DNA of 64,000 nt from Diphasiastrum complanatum (Eukaryota > Streptophyta > Lycopodiopsida > Lycopodiales > Lycopodiaceae), in assembly GCA_029204225.1 (NCBI GenBank), contig CM055110.1, positions 38,376,747 to 38,440,746 of the forward strand, in the 5' to 3' direction. Under the pieces are notes generated by a model. The model saw only the letters and a program-made list of their open reading frames with translations. It was not told where the DNA came from and did not search any database. The position numbers and the translations under genes are program-made. Below are positions 1-11,984 of the stretch, in pieces (the first letter of the stretch is position 1; every line of letters starts with the position of its first letter).

Positions 1-600
1 AACCAAGTTAATTAGTTCTATTTTATTTTTGGCCTTTCACAAGTAGGTTAAGCCTTTGTGAAGTTGGGTTTTAGATTAAGTCGTCATTTTGTGTTAGGTT
101 AAGCCGTCACTTGAGTTTAGTCCTAAGTAGAGAAACGAGAGAAGAGCAGATCTTACCCTCAGAATAGGATGAAAAATGGGACAACCCGCGACTGCAGCCT
201 GATCCGTGACTTGGAGATGTGTCACGAGACATTGAGGATACGATTGGGATAATTGCTGCAAGCAATAAAAGATATTTTTAGAAAATACAACCCTATAGAG
301 TTAATGAGTGCATGAAATAAATTCAAATGAATGATCTTAGGATTTAGGGTCGAACAAAAAAGGTGACTCTTTGCATTCAACCATAGATGAATAAATTACA
401 TTCCACCAAAATAATCACAAATAACCACAATAATTACACTTTATAGCAAATAAATTAAATATTTCTACATGGTTTAGGGCCAAATACAGTTCAATTACAT
501 AATTAGTCAAAGCTCAAGATTACATAAAAAACTAGCTACATTGAAAGATGGTTGACAAATGTATGAATAAAAATGATATATGTAATTTAAACATGTACAT
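1..600. other. Unassigned AT-rich flank
   Basis: I see no reading frame or element end that I can name here. The first 130 bases carry a short degenerate repeat around AGGTTAAGCC (two or three copies), which may be the tail of a repeat running in from the left edge. Confidence 0.4.
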
Positions 601-1410
601 AAGTATCTATAACCACCGCCACTCCTCTCAGGCCTCCCACTTCACTTCCAAACTCTGTCGAGGGTGACAAACCATTACCCGATGACGCATTTGTACAAAT
701 TGTCTATTCAGCATCGCCTGATCGTGCCGACCCTACCGGACCTGAGGGCATGACACCACCAGAGATGCTGACCGAAGACGATGATGACTCGGCGCAGGTC
801 ATCTGGGCGACATCTCACCAAGCTCCAATGAGTAGCACCGTACCTGCCATGCCCACAAATATTACTTCAGCTCACCAAATCTTGGGAAAATTTGTCCAGG
901 AGGCAGTGGCAGCACAAACTTTTCTGGACAACAAGGTATTGGAACTAGCTACTCACAACACACAGCTATGAGCACAAGTCACCTAGCTCTAGCACGACCT
1001 GCTTATACCCCAACAACACGCGCATGTAAAGAAGTCACAGGTGCTGAAACTCAAAGAGCATGAAGAGAGTCTCCAGAGGTACATCAAGAGCCTTGCTAAA
1101 TCTACATCAGACATGCAATTCAAAGTCCATGAGCTCCAGCAACGGGCAACACAATGTCTTGCTCCACTCCAAGCCCAGGTGCAGGTCCTAGAAATGGAAA
1201 ATCAACACTTGGGAGCGGAAGTACATGGTTTACAGGAGGATGATGAGAAAAATCGTGTGATACGCTCTGCATGCCACTGATGAGGATTGGGATTTTGCAG
1301 TCACGAAGCTTTTACGACTGAACCACGATCCTCTTACGCTTCGGATGGAGTTCAGATGTGATCGTTGGACACTGCCAGCTGAATCACTTCTACAATCCTC
1401 CAGAATGTAG
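601..1410 (+). pseudogene. Acidic plus coiled-coil ORF remnant (extra-ORF family, copy 1)
   Basis: One frame reads from about 620 to 1278 with three stops between 969 and 990 (TGA, TAG, TAG). It gives an acidic patch (TEDDDDSAQ), then a charged heptad-rich stretch (LKLKEHEESLQRYIKSL to QVLEMENQHLGAEVHGLQ) typical of a coiled coil. Near 1255 the likely frame shifts and continues to a TAG at 1408 with DPLTLRMEFRCDRWTLPAES. That last segment resembles AFNIELQWRVDYMMLPGAV in the larger minus-strand ORF at 21,757-24,321, which has the same order: acidic linker, coiled coil, this C-terminal block. I infer one repeated family. The function is unknown; position in the other copy suggests an accessory protein of a Ty3-gypsy element. 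Stops and frameshift make this copy non-functional. Confidence 0.5.
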
Positions 1411-1961
1411 TCAGGCACTGCTGATCTACGTTTATAAAATTAATGCAGCATTCAACATAGTTTCAACCAAGGTGCCAAATTTAAAATGAACAAGAAAACT
1501 CAGACACACGATTAACATCAGAAGCATTTGCATTTGAGATCAAACACAATAAGAAAATTGAGTGCGCAAAGGCTACAATATCGTCTATTGATTTTCCTTC
1601 TCTGATTCTTCAAGCATTGCATGCATATCCACATAGTGCGTTGGTGTGAGAGAGATAAACTTCTCTCATGGATGTATGTCTCGCTTACTAGCGGACTTTG
1701 GATCTCTATGGATCCTGATCATAGAACTCGTCTCGCACGCATGCGGATTTGTTGTCTGTATTTTCATCTTGATTGGTTACTAGAATCAGACTACTACATT
1801 GCACTGTATGTGTATTCTGTCTATCTATATGTCAAGTATGATCCAATAAGTACAGTCGCTCTATGTAAATCTAAGATTAGAGTGATTAAGGATCTACAAC
1901 TAATCAGGGAATTACAAGCAAATTAGCCACAACCTAAAGTGTATCTACTAACGTCATGCCA
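1411..1961. other. Gap between coiled-coil ORF and copia fragment
   Basis: No conserved domain is visible. An open stretch on the plus strand at 1621-1926 (101 codons) has no recognisable motif. Since it lies downstream of the minus-strand copia protease at 1962, part of it could be a decayed copia 3' region or LTR, but I see no TG...CA ends with a polypurine tract to support that. Confidence 0.3.
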
Positions 1962-3131
1962 TCAGATCAGATATTTGTACTCTTGGGTACTTGCGTGATA
2001 TTTGCTGGTACTCTTTAGAGCATGAGGGCAAAACGAGTTTCGTGACATTTTTCGTGTCGCGTCGTTGGTTTCGTTTCCATCGTTTGCCTTTACAATACCG
2101 TTCACTTGATGTCTAGATCCATCTCCAAGAACCATGAATCTTGAGGGATCTGCACTTCTGAAGTCAGACATTATTCGTCTTGATGTCACGAAGTGTGAGG
2201 TGGCTCCTGAATCTAGGATCACCTCATGTGTGTCAGATGTTGATGTTGCACACATGTCTTCACAGATATAGGTAGTCAAACAATTTCTGTTCATTCTTTC
2301 TTCGCCCATTTTCGAGCTCTTGGGCTCCTCAACATAGGATAAACTATTGTTGTTCTCCTGTCTGTTCTATGTTGATTTGTTTCTCGGGTTATGGCGGCAA
2401 TCCATGGCTGCATGACCCTTCTTATGGCAATGGATACACTCAATCTTGGGATTGAGCCAACATGTATCAACTGTATGTCTGTCTCTTATGCATCTCATGC
2501 AAGTCTTCTTGTCTGCACCTTGTTGTTTCGACCTCCCTTTGGTCTTCCAGTTGCCTTTGCTTGTTCCCTCTGCTTGCTGGTCATGATTCTACCTCTGATT
2601 GGACTCCCTCTTAGGCTTAAATTGCTTCTTTGATTTTTCTTTCTTGTCGTAGAGGGCCTGGTCAGAACCATCCTTGTGATCAAGGTGTTCTCTGGCCTCG
2701 ACTTCCTCTCAAATCTCGACAATTGCCTTTTTGAGGTTCATGGTAGGATCTTTCGTGAGCAGGGTCCTTGTTGTCTGGAATGATCTGGGTAAGGCTCTCA
2801 ACAGGTATGTGAGCTGCTTCTCAGCTGACACATCGTTCTCTGCTCCAAAGTTATGTAGTGATAGAAACAGATCCATCATCTTTCTCACGAAAGAAGTGAG
2901 GTCTTTTCCATCCCACTGCAAATTCGTCAGCTGATCTTCCAACATCATGATCTGACTTCTTGATTTCGTCTGAAATCTGGTGAGCAATGCATCCCACATC
3001 TCCTTAGCTTTGGAGAGTGTAGCCAGGTCAAGTATGAGACTATCTTCGATGGAAGATGATCGCAAGGCTATTGCCTTGTCATTCTTCTCCCTCCACTCAC
3101 GTAGCTCCTTGTCTGTTGTCGTAGGCAATTT
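1962..3131 (-). pseudogene. Ty1-copia gag-protease fragment (element C)
   Basis: Read on the minus strand, gag starts at about 3128 (EWREKNDKAIALRSS, then KEMWDALLTRFQTKS and the LTYLLRALPRSF motif of copia gag). It continues through a basic linker to two consecutive zinc knuckles: CMRCIRDRHTVDTC (about 2460-2504) and CIHCHKKGHAAMDC (about 2398-2439), both CX2CX4HX4C. The protease follows with an intact active site LDSGATSHFVTSRR (about 2190-2220). Frame breaks separate gag, linker and protease. Integrase, RT and RNase H are absent: homology stops near 1962 on the 3' side and near 3131 on the 5' side, and the gag N-terminus (the usual W-K/F-M region) is also missing. In a live element gag packages RNA and the aspartic protease cuts the polyprotein. 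Two knuckles rather than one is notable for a copia gag. Confidence 0.85.
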
Positions 3132-3136
3132 CTTCT

Positions 3137-3603
3137 ATGCCATCCACCCAGGGGAGTAATCCTTCACCCTTTAGTATCAGTGATGTCTTAACTTTCCAGG
3201 CTAGAAAGTTAGACCCATGCATCCCCGTACTCCAACCCCAACCGGAGTGGCATCAAAAGCTCTTTGAAAAGGACCCTATGGCCATCAGGGCTTATGTGAC
3301 AAGTCCCAAACAATTACGGGTGAACCCCCACTTCGTCCCTTGCCCACAGCGATCTAAATGGGAGGAGTGTGGTACCCCTCTGAAAAAAATCACCATCAAC
3401 ACGATGAATTGGCCAAAAATCTCCTCAAAATATGGATGGAAGATTGTCCGCCTCCCATAACTTTTGATCCAAATATTGCCTTGGCTTTGGAAAAAGTTGA
3501 AGACCAACTACGAGTGGCGCGAGTGTACTATAGAGTGAAATTACTTGGCAATCCATGGACCAGACGAACAATTAGGAGTGAGAATCGATTGGGATGCTGC
3601 TTA
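3137..3603 (+). pseudogene. Unrecognised ORF remnant, possibly continuation of the coiled-coil family
   Basis: Two overlapping plus-strand frames (3137-3460 and 3358-3606) look like one coding region with a frameshift around 3380-3420. The first gives EWHQKLFEKDPMAIRAYV, a Pro-rich and aromatic-rich stretch; the second gives NIALALEKVEDQLRVARVYY and a basic tail. The second segment is weakly like ERNLAEIRRNLQDRRKLF in the extra ORF at about 22,090-22,150. If so, copia element C (1962-3131) may have inserted into this gene and split it from the part at 601-1410. The similarity is weak and judged by eye. I cannot name a function. Confidence 0.3.
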
Positions 3604-6540
3604 TAAGGTATGGCATCAAAATATATTTTAACCTCACTACATTCATGTGGTTTGACTCACACTCTCACCACATTTCTAATTAGAGAACTTACTTATCTTC
3701 ATTGCACGCACGTATCACATTCCAATCCCAGGCATCACAGTCACATGATTCCGATGTCCATGGCCAGGACGAGGACGACTCAACTGGATCTAATTAGGTG
3801 TTTCATTGTAGCACATAGGTATGTGAGTGTCTTGATTTAGTTTGTAATATATCTTTGTACTTGGAACATGTATGTATGACTATATATTTTGTTTATCATA
3901 AGTGTCCTTCATCCGTCTTTAAGTGCATGAAATGTGATTCAAATATCTACAAATTTGTTTATCAACAATTATGAAGAAATGATTTTGCTTACCAACTTCA
4001 TAAGCACTGGTACAAAAGACTCCTAGAGTTGGATGGAGTCCATTTTTAGGGCAAAATGGAACCAGTACGCCGAGGGATATACCGGCCTCGAAGAAACTCA
4101 GTCTGTGATCACTCTACGACCTGAGGGATATACCGATCTCCTTCGATATATCCCTCAGAAACCAGACTTCGTAAACAACACAAAAATATTTTGGGGATAC
4201 CTCGGGGCCGATGCAATTATTGAGGCTATCGTTGGACATACCGGCGTTTATTGCTTCAGAAAAGCCTCGGTAATAGGGTCGAAAAGCTTCCGAAATGTTG
4301 CAGTGACTTGATTTCTTGAGATATGCTTCAGTACACACAAATCTATGTACAATTCCTCTTGTCCTCAACAATTATTAGGATATGTGTTGACTTCACAAGA
4401 TGGGTTGGCCCATAACCCATGTTAGAAACAATACTATTATATTGATCAATCAGAAATCAGAGCGTGCCAACACAATTCTGAAGTTAATAACAGTACATAG
4501 ACATAACGAGAAGCAAATGAGTGAAATCGCCAAAGTGAGTGTAAGTCAGCAAAAAACAGTACCTATAGTCTGTGGCTACAGTATCGCACATATCAAAAAA
4601 CATTAATTGTCACTATCAGTAACCTTCTAAAGATTTTCTAAAGGATGCTCTGATTCTGTCTTTTAACACCCGCCATATCCATATAGTGCATGACAATTAA
4701 CTGCTAACTAACTACTGTTTTGAAGTGCAACAATCATTTTACATGTATGCATCATCACAAATTTAAAATATCTATGAATGGAATCGGATTTTCGTTCTCT
4801 TTGAAGCACGATGCTTGCTGTCTCTTCAAGCTATTTGACGTGGATTCTGGAATTGGAAAAAGCCACATCAGTGACCAGTCTCATTAGATTTATTAAGTTC
4901 GCCTGTATAAAGAACGATCTGATTTTCATAAAACCCCATTCCAATGATCGTAAAATTACATGGCTACCCACAATAACTAAGACGCGTGATATTGGCAACT
5001 CAATGTTGAGAAATTATTCTCCGACGATTGAGCAAAAGCGTTTCAGACGAGCAAATATATAAAACTGTCACTTGATAAATACATCTTTTCTTTGGTTCAT
5101 CTGTAAAGATTTTACACCTTCAATATTTTTTCTTGATCTATTTCCGGCTTATAATGCAGTTCTAAGAAGCGTTAAGTTATCAGGACAATTTTTGTTACGC
5201 AGATTAACGACATAACACCGTTGATGATATTCCTGAATGCAAATTGAAACATGCATTACCTTCTAAACTAGGAATACTCTGCAAATTATCTGGGACATTA
5301 AAAAAGAGAAGCAACCTGAATCCTCCAACTGCATGGAGTACTGTCGAGATTGAGCATCACGTTACTATTAAAGTGTTTATGTCAGCGATTCCTAACTGGT
5401 TCTGACAATACCACTCTACTGCATTAAGTGGATAGAAAACTGAGACGGCTTTCATGTATTATAGTTTCACATGGCTGTTCATTAAGAGGAGCAAAGCTAG
5501 TTTCAAATACCTTATCTTTTGGTGTTAATGCAACAATTGCAGTACTTTACAAGTGCTTGCGATGCACAGCTGTTAATTAGCCCGGCGATCCATGTGCAGT
5601 ACATGATCCCAGGTGTACTTTCTTGGTCTGACCTGGTCCTATTCTGCCAACAAATAGTAGCCCACGCTGGCTCGTAGACCACAGTCCAGTAGCATTATTT
5701 TATCTCATATGATGTATTTCTGGACATTTTATGAAATGTGGTACTTAATTAGCAGAAGTTTGTTCTTATCGTCTTCGTCGTTCCTGAAGTCTATCCTTGT
5801 TGCTCTTTTAGCCTTTCAGGTCTGATTATGGCCTAAGGCCCTACGCCCTACATTACACAGAAGAGTGGAGGAGACCGGCCCGGCATCTATTTTATTTACT
5901 TCATTTACTCCGGTGATAATAAATTCTTCGCAGACCTTGGGAAGCCATAAATCAGAATATCTGCGATAAAATCACTTCTGTCTTTCTTTCACATAAAACG
6001 AAGCGCCCACACCTAATTGGCCAAACAACCTAGGAATCATCGGTCTTGGCTTCCGCTCGCTGTTTATCGGAATTAGGAGTGAAGCACAAGGTGCACATTC
6101 CAAGGACGCCCTAAAAGGATCATCCCGGCACCTGATCAAACAACCAAAATTAACAAAAATAGAAAAGATAACTATAAAAAAACAGATGAACGCCTTCACG
6201 TTCTTATCATCACCACCCGATTCAGTTAATCTTGTCAGAGCATCCGGATTCCGAACGTTTCGCGTTGTTTGTAATCACCATCACCAAGAACGTTTGGAAA
6301 AATCTCGCGATGGCTCTTGTCCGAGTGAAAGTGGCATGAGAGAAGAATATATGGCGAAACCACAGCACAAAACGTGCCGTGGTCCATGAATAACACTAGA
6401 AGCCGAAGCGCCTTGAGGCCACATGACCCTGCCTTGGTAGAAGCATTTAAGTACATTTATTTTATAGATTTTTGGCCCACGTTGTTATTTCTGTTTTCTT
6501 CTACAAGTGCACCCTAGATAAATGTAAGGCCTCGGGAGTA
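3604..6540. other. Unassigned intergenic region
   Basis: I see no convincing gene. Short open stretches (for example 4033-4311, 4400-4606, 4811-5062 on plus) lack known motifs and normal codon continuity. The one structured site is the inverted repeat at 4121-4158, listed separately. Confidence 0.4.
4121..4158. repeat. Perfect 12-bp inverted repeat within GGGATATACC repeats
   Basis: CTGAGGGATATA (4121-4132) and its exact reverse complement TATATCCCTCAG (4147-4158) flank a 14-base loop. A third related block, GAGGGATATACCGGCCTCG, lies at about 4073-4090, and ACCTCGG/ACCGGCG variants follow to 4245. This could be a cruciform-forming part of a decayed TIR element. Confidence 0.6.
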
Positions 6541-6566
6541 ATAAAAAGTTAAGTAGTATAGAGTGT

Positions 6567-7402
6567 TAACACTACAACAGATAAACAGGGTGAAAAAAAA
6601 ATTGACATATTTCAAGGGAACATATATCTAGGGAATCAGATAAAGAATGCAAACATTTATGGAGGGAATCTTGCATCTGACGTCTGGGGCTTGGGCCCTA
6701 AAAGAAATGTGCCCTAAAACCCAAATTGTTGGACATAGCCCGCCCCTATCTGTAAAATAACATTAACTTCTTGAAGGCGGGAGTAAATTTTGTTAACAAA
6801 TAATAGTTAACAAATTTCTACTGTGGAAAATCCTTGGGAGTAGCCAAAAATTAACTAATAGCTGGGGTTAACATATATAGAGGTAACATATATAGAGGGT
6901 TCACTATAACTAGCTTGTGTTTTTCAGGTTTATTTTTACAATTTTGTCCGATGTCCAAGTTCAAGCTCTTTGTTGAAGGACAATAGCCATGTGGCATATT
7001 TTAAATCTTAGATGTGCATTAAAATCAAGGGTTGAGATTTGATAAATAGATTGGAAAAAGAGAAAGAGTGCATAGCAAGGGAAGTTAGCGACATTTAACT
7101 TTACTAAATTGAAAGTTGCTCTGTGATTATTTTAGTCACATTTATTTATTTTAATGAATATCGCTATGCGATTATTATCTGTGGCCTAGCGACTTTCTAT
7201 AATTTTCGCTTTGCGATAGTTACTTTAGTGACTCTTCAACAATGATAGTAAATAAACGACGCAGGGCGATGTTGTATAAAGTTTATGAGAAAAAAAAACT
7301 TGAAACACATTTTTTTATTAGCGACATTCTATGACGTTTAATGATCTTTGATGGACGACGGTCAAAATTAGTTTCCTAGGAGACACTGTGTTTTTTAGTA
7401 GA
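6567..7402. mobile_element. Candidate CACTA-like non-autonomous element
   Basis: The left edge reads CACTACAACAGATAAACAGG (about 6567). The right edge, on the other strand, reads CTACTAAAAAACACAGTGTC (about 7402 back to 7383), lacking the outer CA. CACTA transposons start CACTA and carry subterminal repeats: here 7085-7270 is full of short GCGAC, CGCTATGCGAT, GCTTTGCGATAG and AGTGACT motifs. No transposase is visible. The ends match only partly and I found no clear 3-bp target duplication, so this is tentative. Confidence 0.3.
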
Positions 7403-9529
7403 AAAAATCCAAGGATTCTTTTTTGAAAAGTGGCAAATATGGACGTCGCCAAATGATGTATAATTTCATGTCAATATTGAGGTTAAGAAATTTCTATGAC
7501 AATTTTGAAAATAATTTATTAAAATTGTGTTACATAAATCCATAAATTGTATTCTTAATATAATTTTGCTGCAATTTGTATTGTGTTAAACTTTTTTCAC
7601 ATAAAAAGCAAAGAGAATAAAATTAATTTAATTGAAAATATTTGTCAAAATAAACAAGCAGAAGGGAGTGAAAACTATTTGGTACTGATGAATTGATTAT
7701 AATGGGAAAAAAAAATCACATGACAATGGAAGGCCTCACTTGGCATATTTCAAAATAATCATACATAAACTTGTTTATATTGTATATATTGTTGAGACGT
7801 AAATACAAGAGATCTTTACAAGAAACAATTGAATAAATTTTTAACACAATTTAATCGATTTTATTTGCAAACAATTCTTCATTTACATCATTATTGATAT
7901 CTTGCCATTCATCAGAGTAAAGCTCTAAATATAGTTCAAGTCTACATAGACATCATGGAATGAACATAGCTTGATCACTTGTGTCACTTTCACACTCATC
8001 TAGTAGTCTTATTTTTTTACACATTTCAAACAAATGGTCTACTCTTGTTGGAAGATTATTAGTAACATCATCAATGTCTTCATTGACTTCACTTTCAACT
8101 CTTCCCATCATTGTCATTGACATCCCAATCATCATGCTTGCTTGGCTCTATGAAATAATCAATTGTTTCATCTTCTTCATTACGTGGATTCTTCTTGCAT
8201 GATTTTGCATATCATGATTGTTGTCATCTTCTTCATCATGATTTTTTGTTATTGCACCTTCAAGCTCAATATTTTCTATTTTTTATTTTTCTCGTCTTGG
8301 TTTGCACGACAAATAGCCACCTCGTATTGGATGGATCATAATAAAGGGCTATTTGTGTACATACAAACAATATAAATGAGCTGGAGATTTCAATCTAATG
8401 TGCTGATCAACAACTGAACATTCTTTGTTATTTTGCTTTTTAATTATCTATCTTGAATAATTGTAGGTCCAAGCCAAATGTGAAAAATTATAGTGGCACT
8501 CGCCTCTGCAATGAGATTGAATATCTCACCATTGGCAACTTCTACAGATGGAAAGATGTCAATGCTACACTAAAACACTGAAAGAAACTTGGACTTCAAG
8601 AATCACTTCGGCTATTCTATACTAGCAAAAAAAATTAAAAAATACAATGATTGATTCTCTAACTTTCTATACCAAAAGCCACAACAACTTGTAAATAAAT
8701 CAATTGAAATGTTTTCTTATCATTTCGATTGGATTTTGGATCTATTTAGTGGTAGTGGCACAACTAGTGCATGCGCTGTCCCAAAAAACAAACATGTGGC
8801 GGCACTAAAGATTAGATGAGAGTTTGTTTTATAATGAGATTAATTGGAATATCAGTTTTGCGAGATGAGTTTCAGAAAGTGATTAAGTTAGATTTTTTTG
8901 AAGAGAATATTGTTCCACACAATAAGAAGTCCGAACCACCTGCTAGTGGCATTACGAGTGATGAAGGTGATTTAGTAGATGTGCTTGAGCAATAATATAA
9001 TGAAGTAATAGATGACGTTACTCAAGAGCAGAAAATGACTCCAACCGATACAAAAATTAATAGATCTAATAGTCTTAATCCAAATGATTTGATTAAAAAA
9101 TCATTACTACAATGTACAAACATATATCAAAATTTCTTATGAACATTTCTATTTTTTTTGAGAATATGATTGTATTTATATTGAGAATGATTGTTATTTG
9201 GAAAGGATTTTTAAACATCTTGATGTTATTTAAGTTTTTTGATGATTCATATTGTTTAGATAAACAAATCTTTAATTTTGTATTTATATTATTTTTGAAT
9301 GTTAAAATATTAACATTATATTGCTTACAAGTTTTTATAATTGTATCAAAATCTTTTATATTGTATTTAAAAATAATAATATTAATTTAATCTAATGGTT
9401 ATTTATGCATTCAATGCTAAATTAGTATTGTCCACCATAGCAGTATGTCGCATATACTACCTTGAGGGAAAAATATGTATATCAAATAATATTTCGAAAG
9501 AATTTATTACAATAACAAGAAAATTAATA

Positions 9530-9530
<1 letters not shown>
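7403..9530. other. Unassigned AT-rich region with short coding-like remnants
   Basis: Two stretches read like decayed protein but match nothing I know. On minus, 8135-7953 encodes an acidic peptide ending ECESDTSDQAMFIP. On plus, about 8855-8992 reads DEFQKVIKLDFFEENIVPH and SGITSDEGDLVDVLEQ before a stop. Both are rich in acidic residues and could come from one broken gene or transposon ORF. The rest is AT-rich spacer. Confidence 0.3.

Positions 9531-9575
<45 letters not shown>
9531..9575. repeat. (TA)n(TG)n compound microsatellite
   Basis: A run of alternating TA to about 9555 passes directly into a run of TG to about 9575. Confidence 0.95.
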
Positions 9576-11415
9576 ATAATGATGAGTTTGAGTTTAGAGA
9601 CAAACATGCTAATTACAATTGTGTGCAAGATCCCACTCTAAATCTTATATTTCTTTTCCACTTGCATGAGCATCATTCATGGCTTCATATAGCCAAGCAA
9701 TGTTGCATTGATCTAGAAGTTTCTCCAATTTAGTTGGAAAAGTCTGGCCCCTATGTGATCAACACCACTATTTTCTTTATAATTTTTGTATACATCAATT
9801 CTTGTGTGTTGTACAACATATACGTGCATAGGTCTAATGATGACAATAAATCCACACAAATGCCCATTCTTTCTAATCATCCACTTCGTGATTTTGAAGG
9901 TGTGGATGGACATGTCAATAATTTTTGCATGCCACCTAGTATAGGTCGATGAATAAGAATTGCTTGTAGTTGTAGTTCATTGGTTATGACATCAAGCACA
10001 ATATTCTGATCATAATCACATTCACTGACTTGCAAGTACAAACATCAAACAATAATTATTTTGCAATAAATAAATCATTATAAAAGCTGCAAAACAACAA
10101 TGAATAAGTCATCATAATATATTTTTATAATTCTTTGTAGCAAATGTATTGATTTAATTACCATGACCTGATCTTGAATCCCTTGAGCATTTTTTTTTTT
10201 GTTGAAGGACCCGCTTGATCAAGTTTTGGTGGAGACCTCCTCCTCATGTGATATTTGACTATATATGTGTCTATATCACAAAAGGCTTAGATGTCATAGC
10301 ATGGGCCACTATTTAGTTTGTAGAAACAAATTGCCCCTAAGTAAAAAAAAAAAAAGACTTTCCTAGCTTCAAAGCCCAGATAGACTTTGATGAAATGAAA
10401 TTATCAATGATCAATATTCTTTTAGGATATTGTATGAATTTATTACTTTGATAAATTGAGTACCAAGCATTGATATCTGTAGAACTAAGAAAACCATGTT
10501 GTTTGATGGTATTATGAACACTGACCTTTCTTTGAAGGGATGTGCAGGTACTCATGAACATACTTGAAGAATCATAACAAGAATAAGAAGCCCTCTGGGC
10601 TTAAGGACTGAGCTCTCTTTGAGGGTATGTGCAGGTACTCAACAAAGTGCCAAAAGAATAAAAATTGGAACAAGAAGCTTTCTAAGCTTAAGACAGTAAA
10701 CAAGAAGGCTTTTGACAAAGTCTATAATGAAGGCTTAGAAGAGTCTATAAAGAAGGCTTAGTACTAAGTCTATAATGAAGGCTCATAAGAGTCTATAAAG
10801 AACATGACAAGGCCTAGGGTTTGATCACCCTAGTGACCCTTTCCACCATGATTGAGGATGGGCAACCTCTAAAAAAAAGAGCCTAGGAATTGATGGACAT
10901 ATACCTTGGCTTTTCCTTAGGAAGATTGCACTTGGGTGAATTCTCAAGTTGTAACCATGAAAACTAATTAAAAGTCAAGATTAAACCTTGCACCACCTAC
11001 CTCCCACCTACTTTGTCACATGCACTCTAGGCTATTTGACACCTAGAATGGGACGTCCTCCTACACTCTCACGCCAAATCATCATAATAACTCTCCCAAG
11101 CTAATACACATCACCCATTCACTCCCTCTAGCTAATACACCTCACCCCCTGACTCTACTTACCCCTTACACCTCTCATACTTGTACTAATATCTCATTAA
11201 TTTCCCCAAGCCTCCCCCCTTCCTATAAGAGGAGAAACTTGCCCCTCTCCAAGGCTAATGATCATTCTTTCATTTTAATTTTTTTTTGCTCTTGTTTCTT
11301 TGTGTGTAGGTGCTTAGAGAAGGAGTTTTGGAGCTATGGCATAGGAATGCTATGTCAAATTTGGATATGAAAGCTTTTTGGAATCTCCAACACACACTCT
11401 CTCTCACCACTCCCT

Positions 11416-11419
<4 letters not shown>
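9576..11419. repeat. Spacer with local duplications
   Basis: No gene is recognisable. Around 10,525-10,640 a ~90-bp segment is duplicated (both copies carry GTGCAGGTACTCA and a purine-rich stretch), and 10,690-10,800 contains four short copies around GTCTATAATGAAGGCT and GTCTATAAAGAAGGCT. A TATA-like CCTATAAGAGG at 11,223 precedes a pyrimidine tract ending TTTGTGTGTAG/GTGCTTAG at 11,310, which could be a relic promoter and splice acceptor; nothing coding follows. Confidence 0.4.

Positions 11420-11511
<92 letters not shown>
11420..11511. repeat. (CT)n microsatellite, about 91 bp, pure
   Basis: An uninterrupted CT run with a short imperfect lead-in (CTCTCTCACCACTCCC). On the minus strand this is (GA)n. 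Confidence 0.98.
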
Positions 11512-11514
<3 letters not shown>

Positions 11515-11585
11515 TTCACCCTCTCCTGAAACCATGGTATGATCTTGAATCTGATATCCATATGTAAGAATGGTTGATTAGTACC

Positions 11586-11984
11586 ATTTCATGTCATACC
11601 ATCTATGGCTTAATGTCCATGCATGTCAGTTCAGACCATTGCATGTCATGCCATCTGTGGCCTAATGTCCATGCATGTCAGTTTAGACTCTTGCATGTCA
11701 TGCCATCTGTGGCCTATTGTCCATGCATGTTAGATCTAGAGCTTGCATGCCAAATTGAAAGCTTGCATGTCACACCATCCATTGCCTAATGACCATGCAT
11801 GTCAGTTCAGACGATTGCATGTCAAGAATCTATGATCCCTCATGATTGCATGTCAAGTATCTAAGATCCATTTTGATTGCATGTCAAGAATCTATGATCC
11901 AACATAATTGCATGTCAAGAATCTATGAACCCTCATGATTGCATGTCAAGTATCTAAGATCCTTCATGATTGCATGTCAGAAGT
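11586..11984. repeat. Two-part tandem array with CATGCATG (RY) motifs
   Basis: Part one (about 11,586-11,813) has three to four ~58-bp units, each with GCATGTCATGCCATC and GTCCATGCATGTCAG. Part two (about 11,814-11,984) has five ~35-bp units beginning GATTGCATGTCAAG. CATGCATG occurs four times. This octamer is the RY element bound by plant B3-domain factors. The array ends exactly where copia element A loses homology, so it may have formed at, or been exposed by, that truncation. Confidence 0.85.

Noticed and set aside
9112-9390. Membrane-like small protein rich in Phe, Ile and Leu
   Set aside because: AT-rich DNA yields such peptides by chance; codon use and context give no support.
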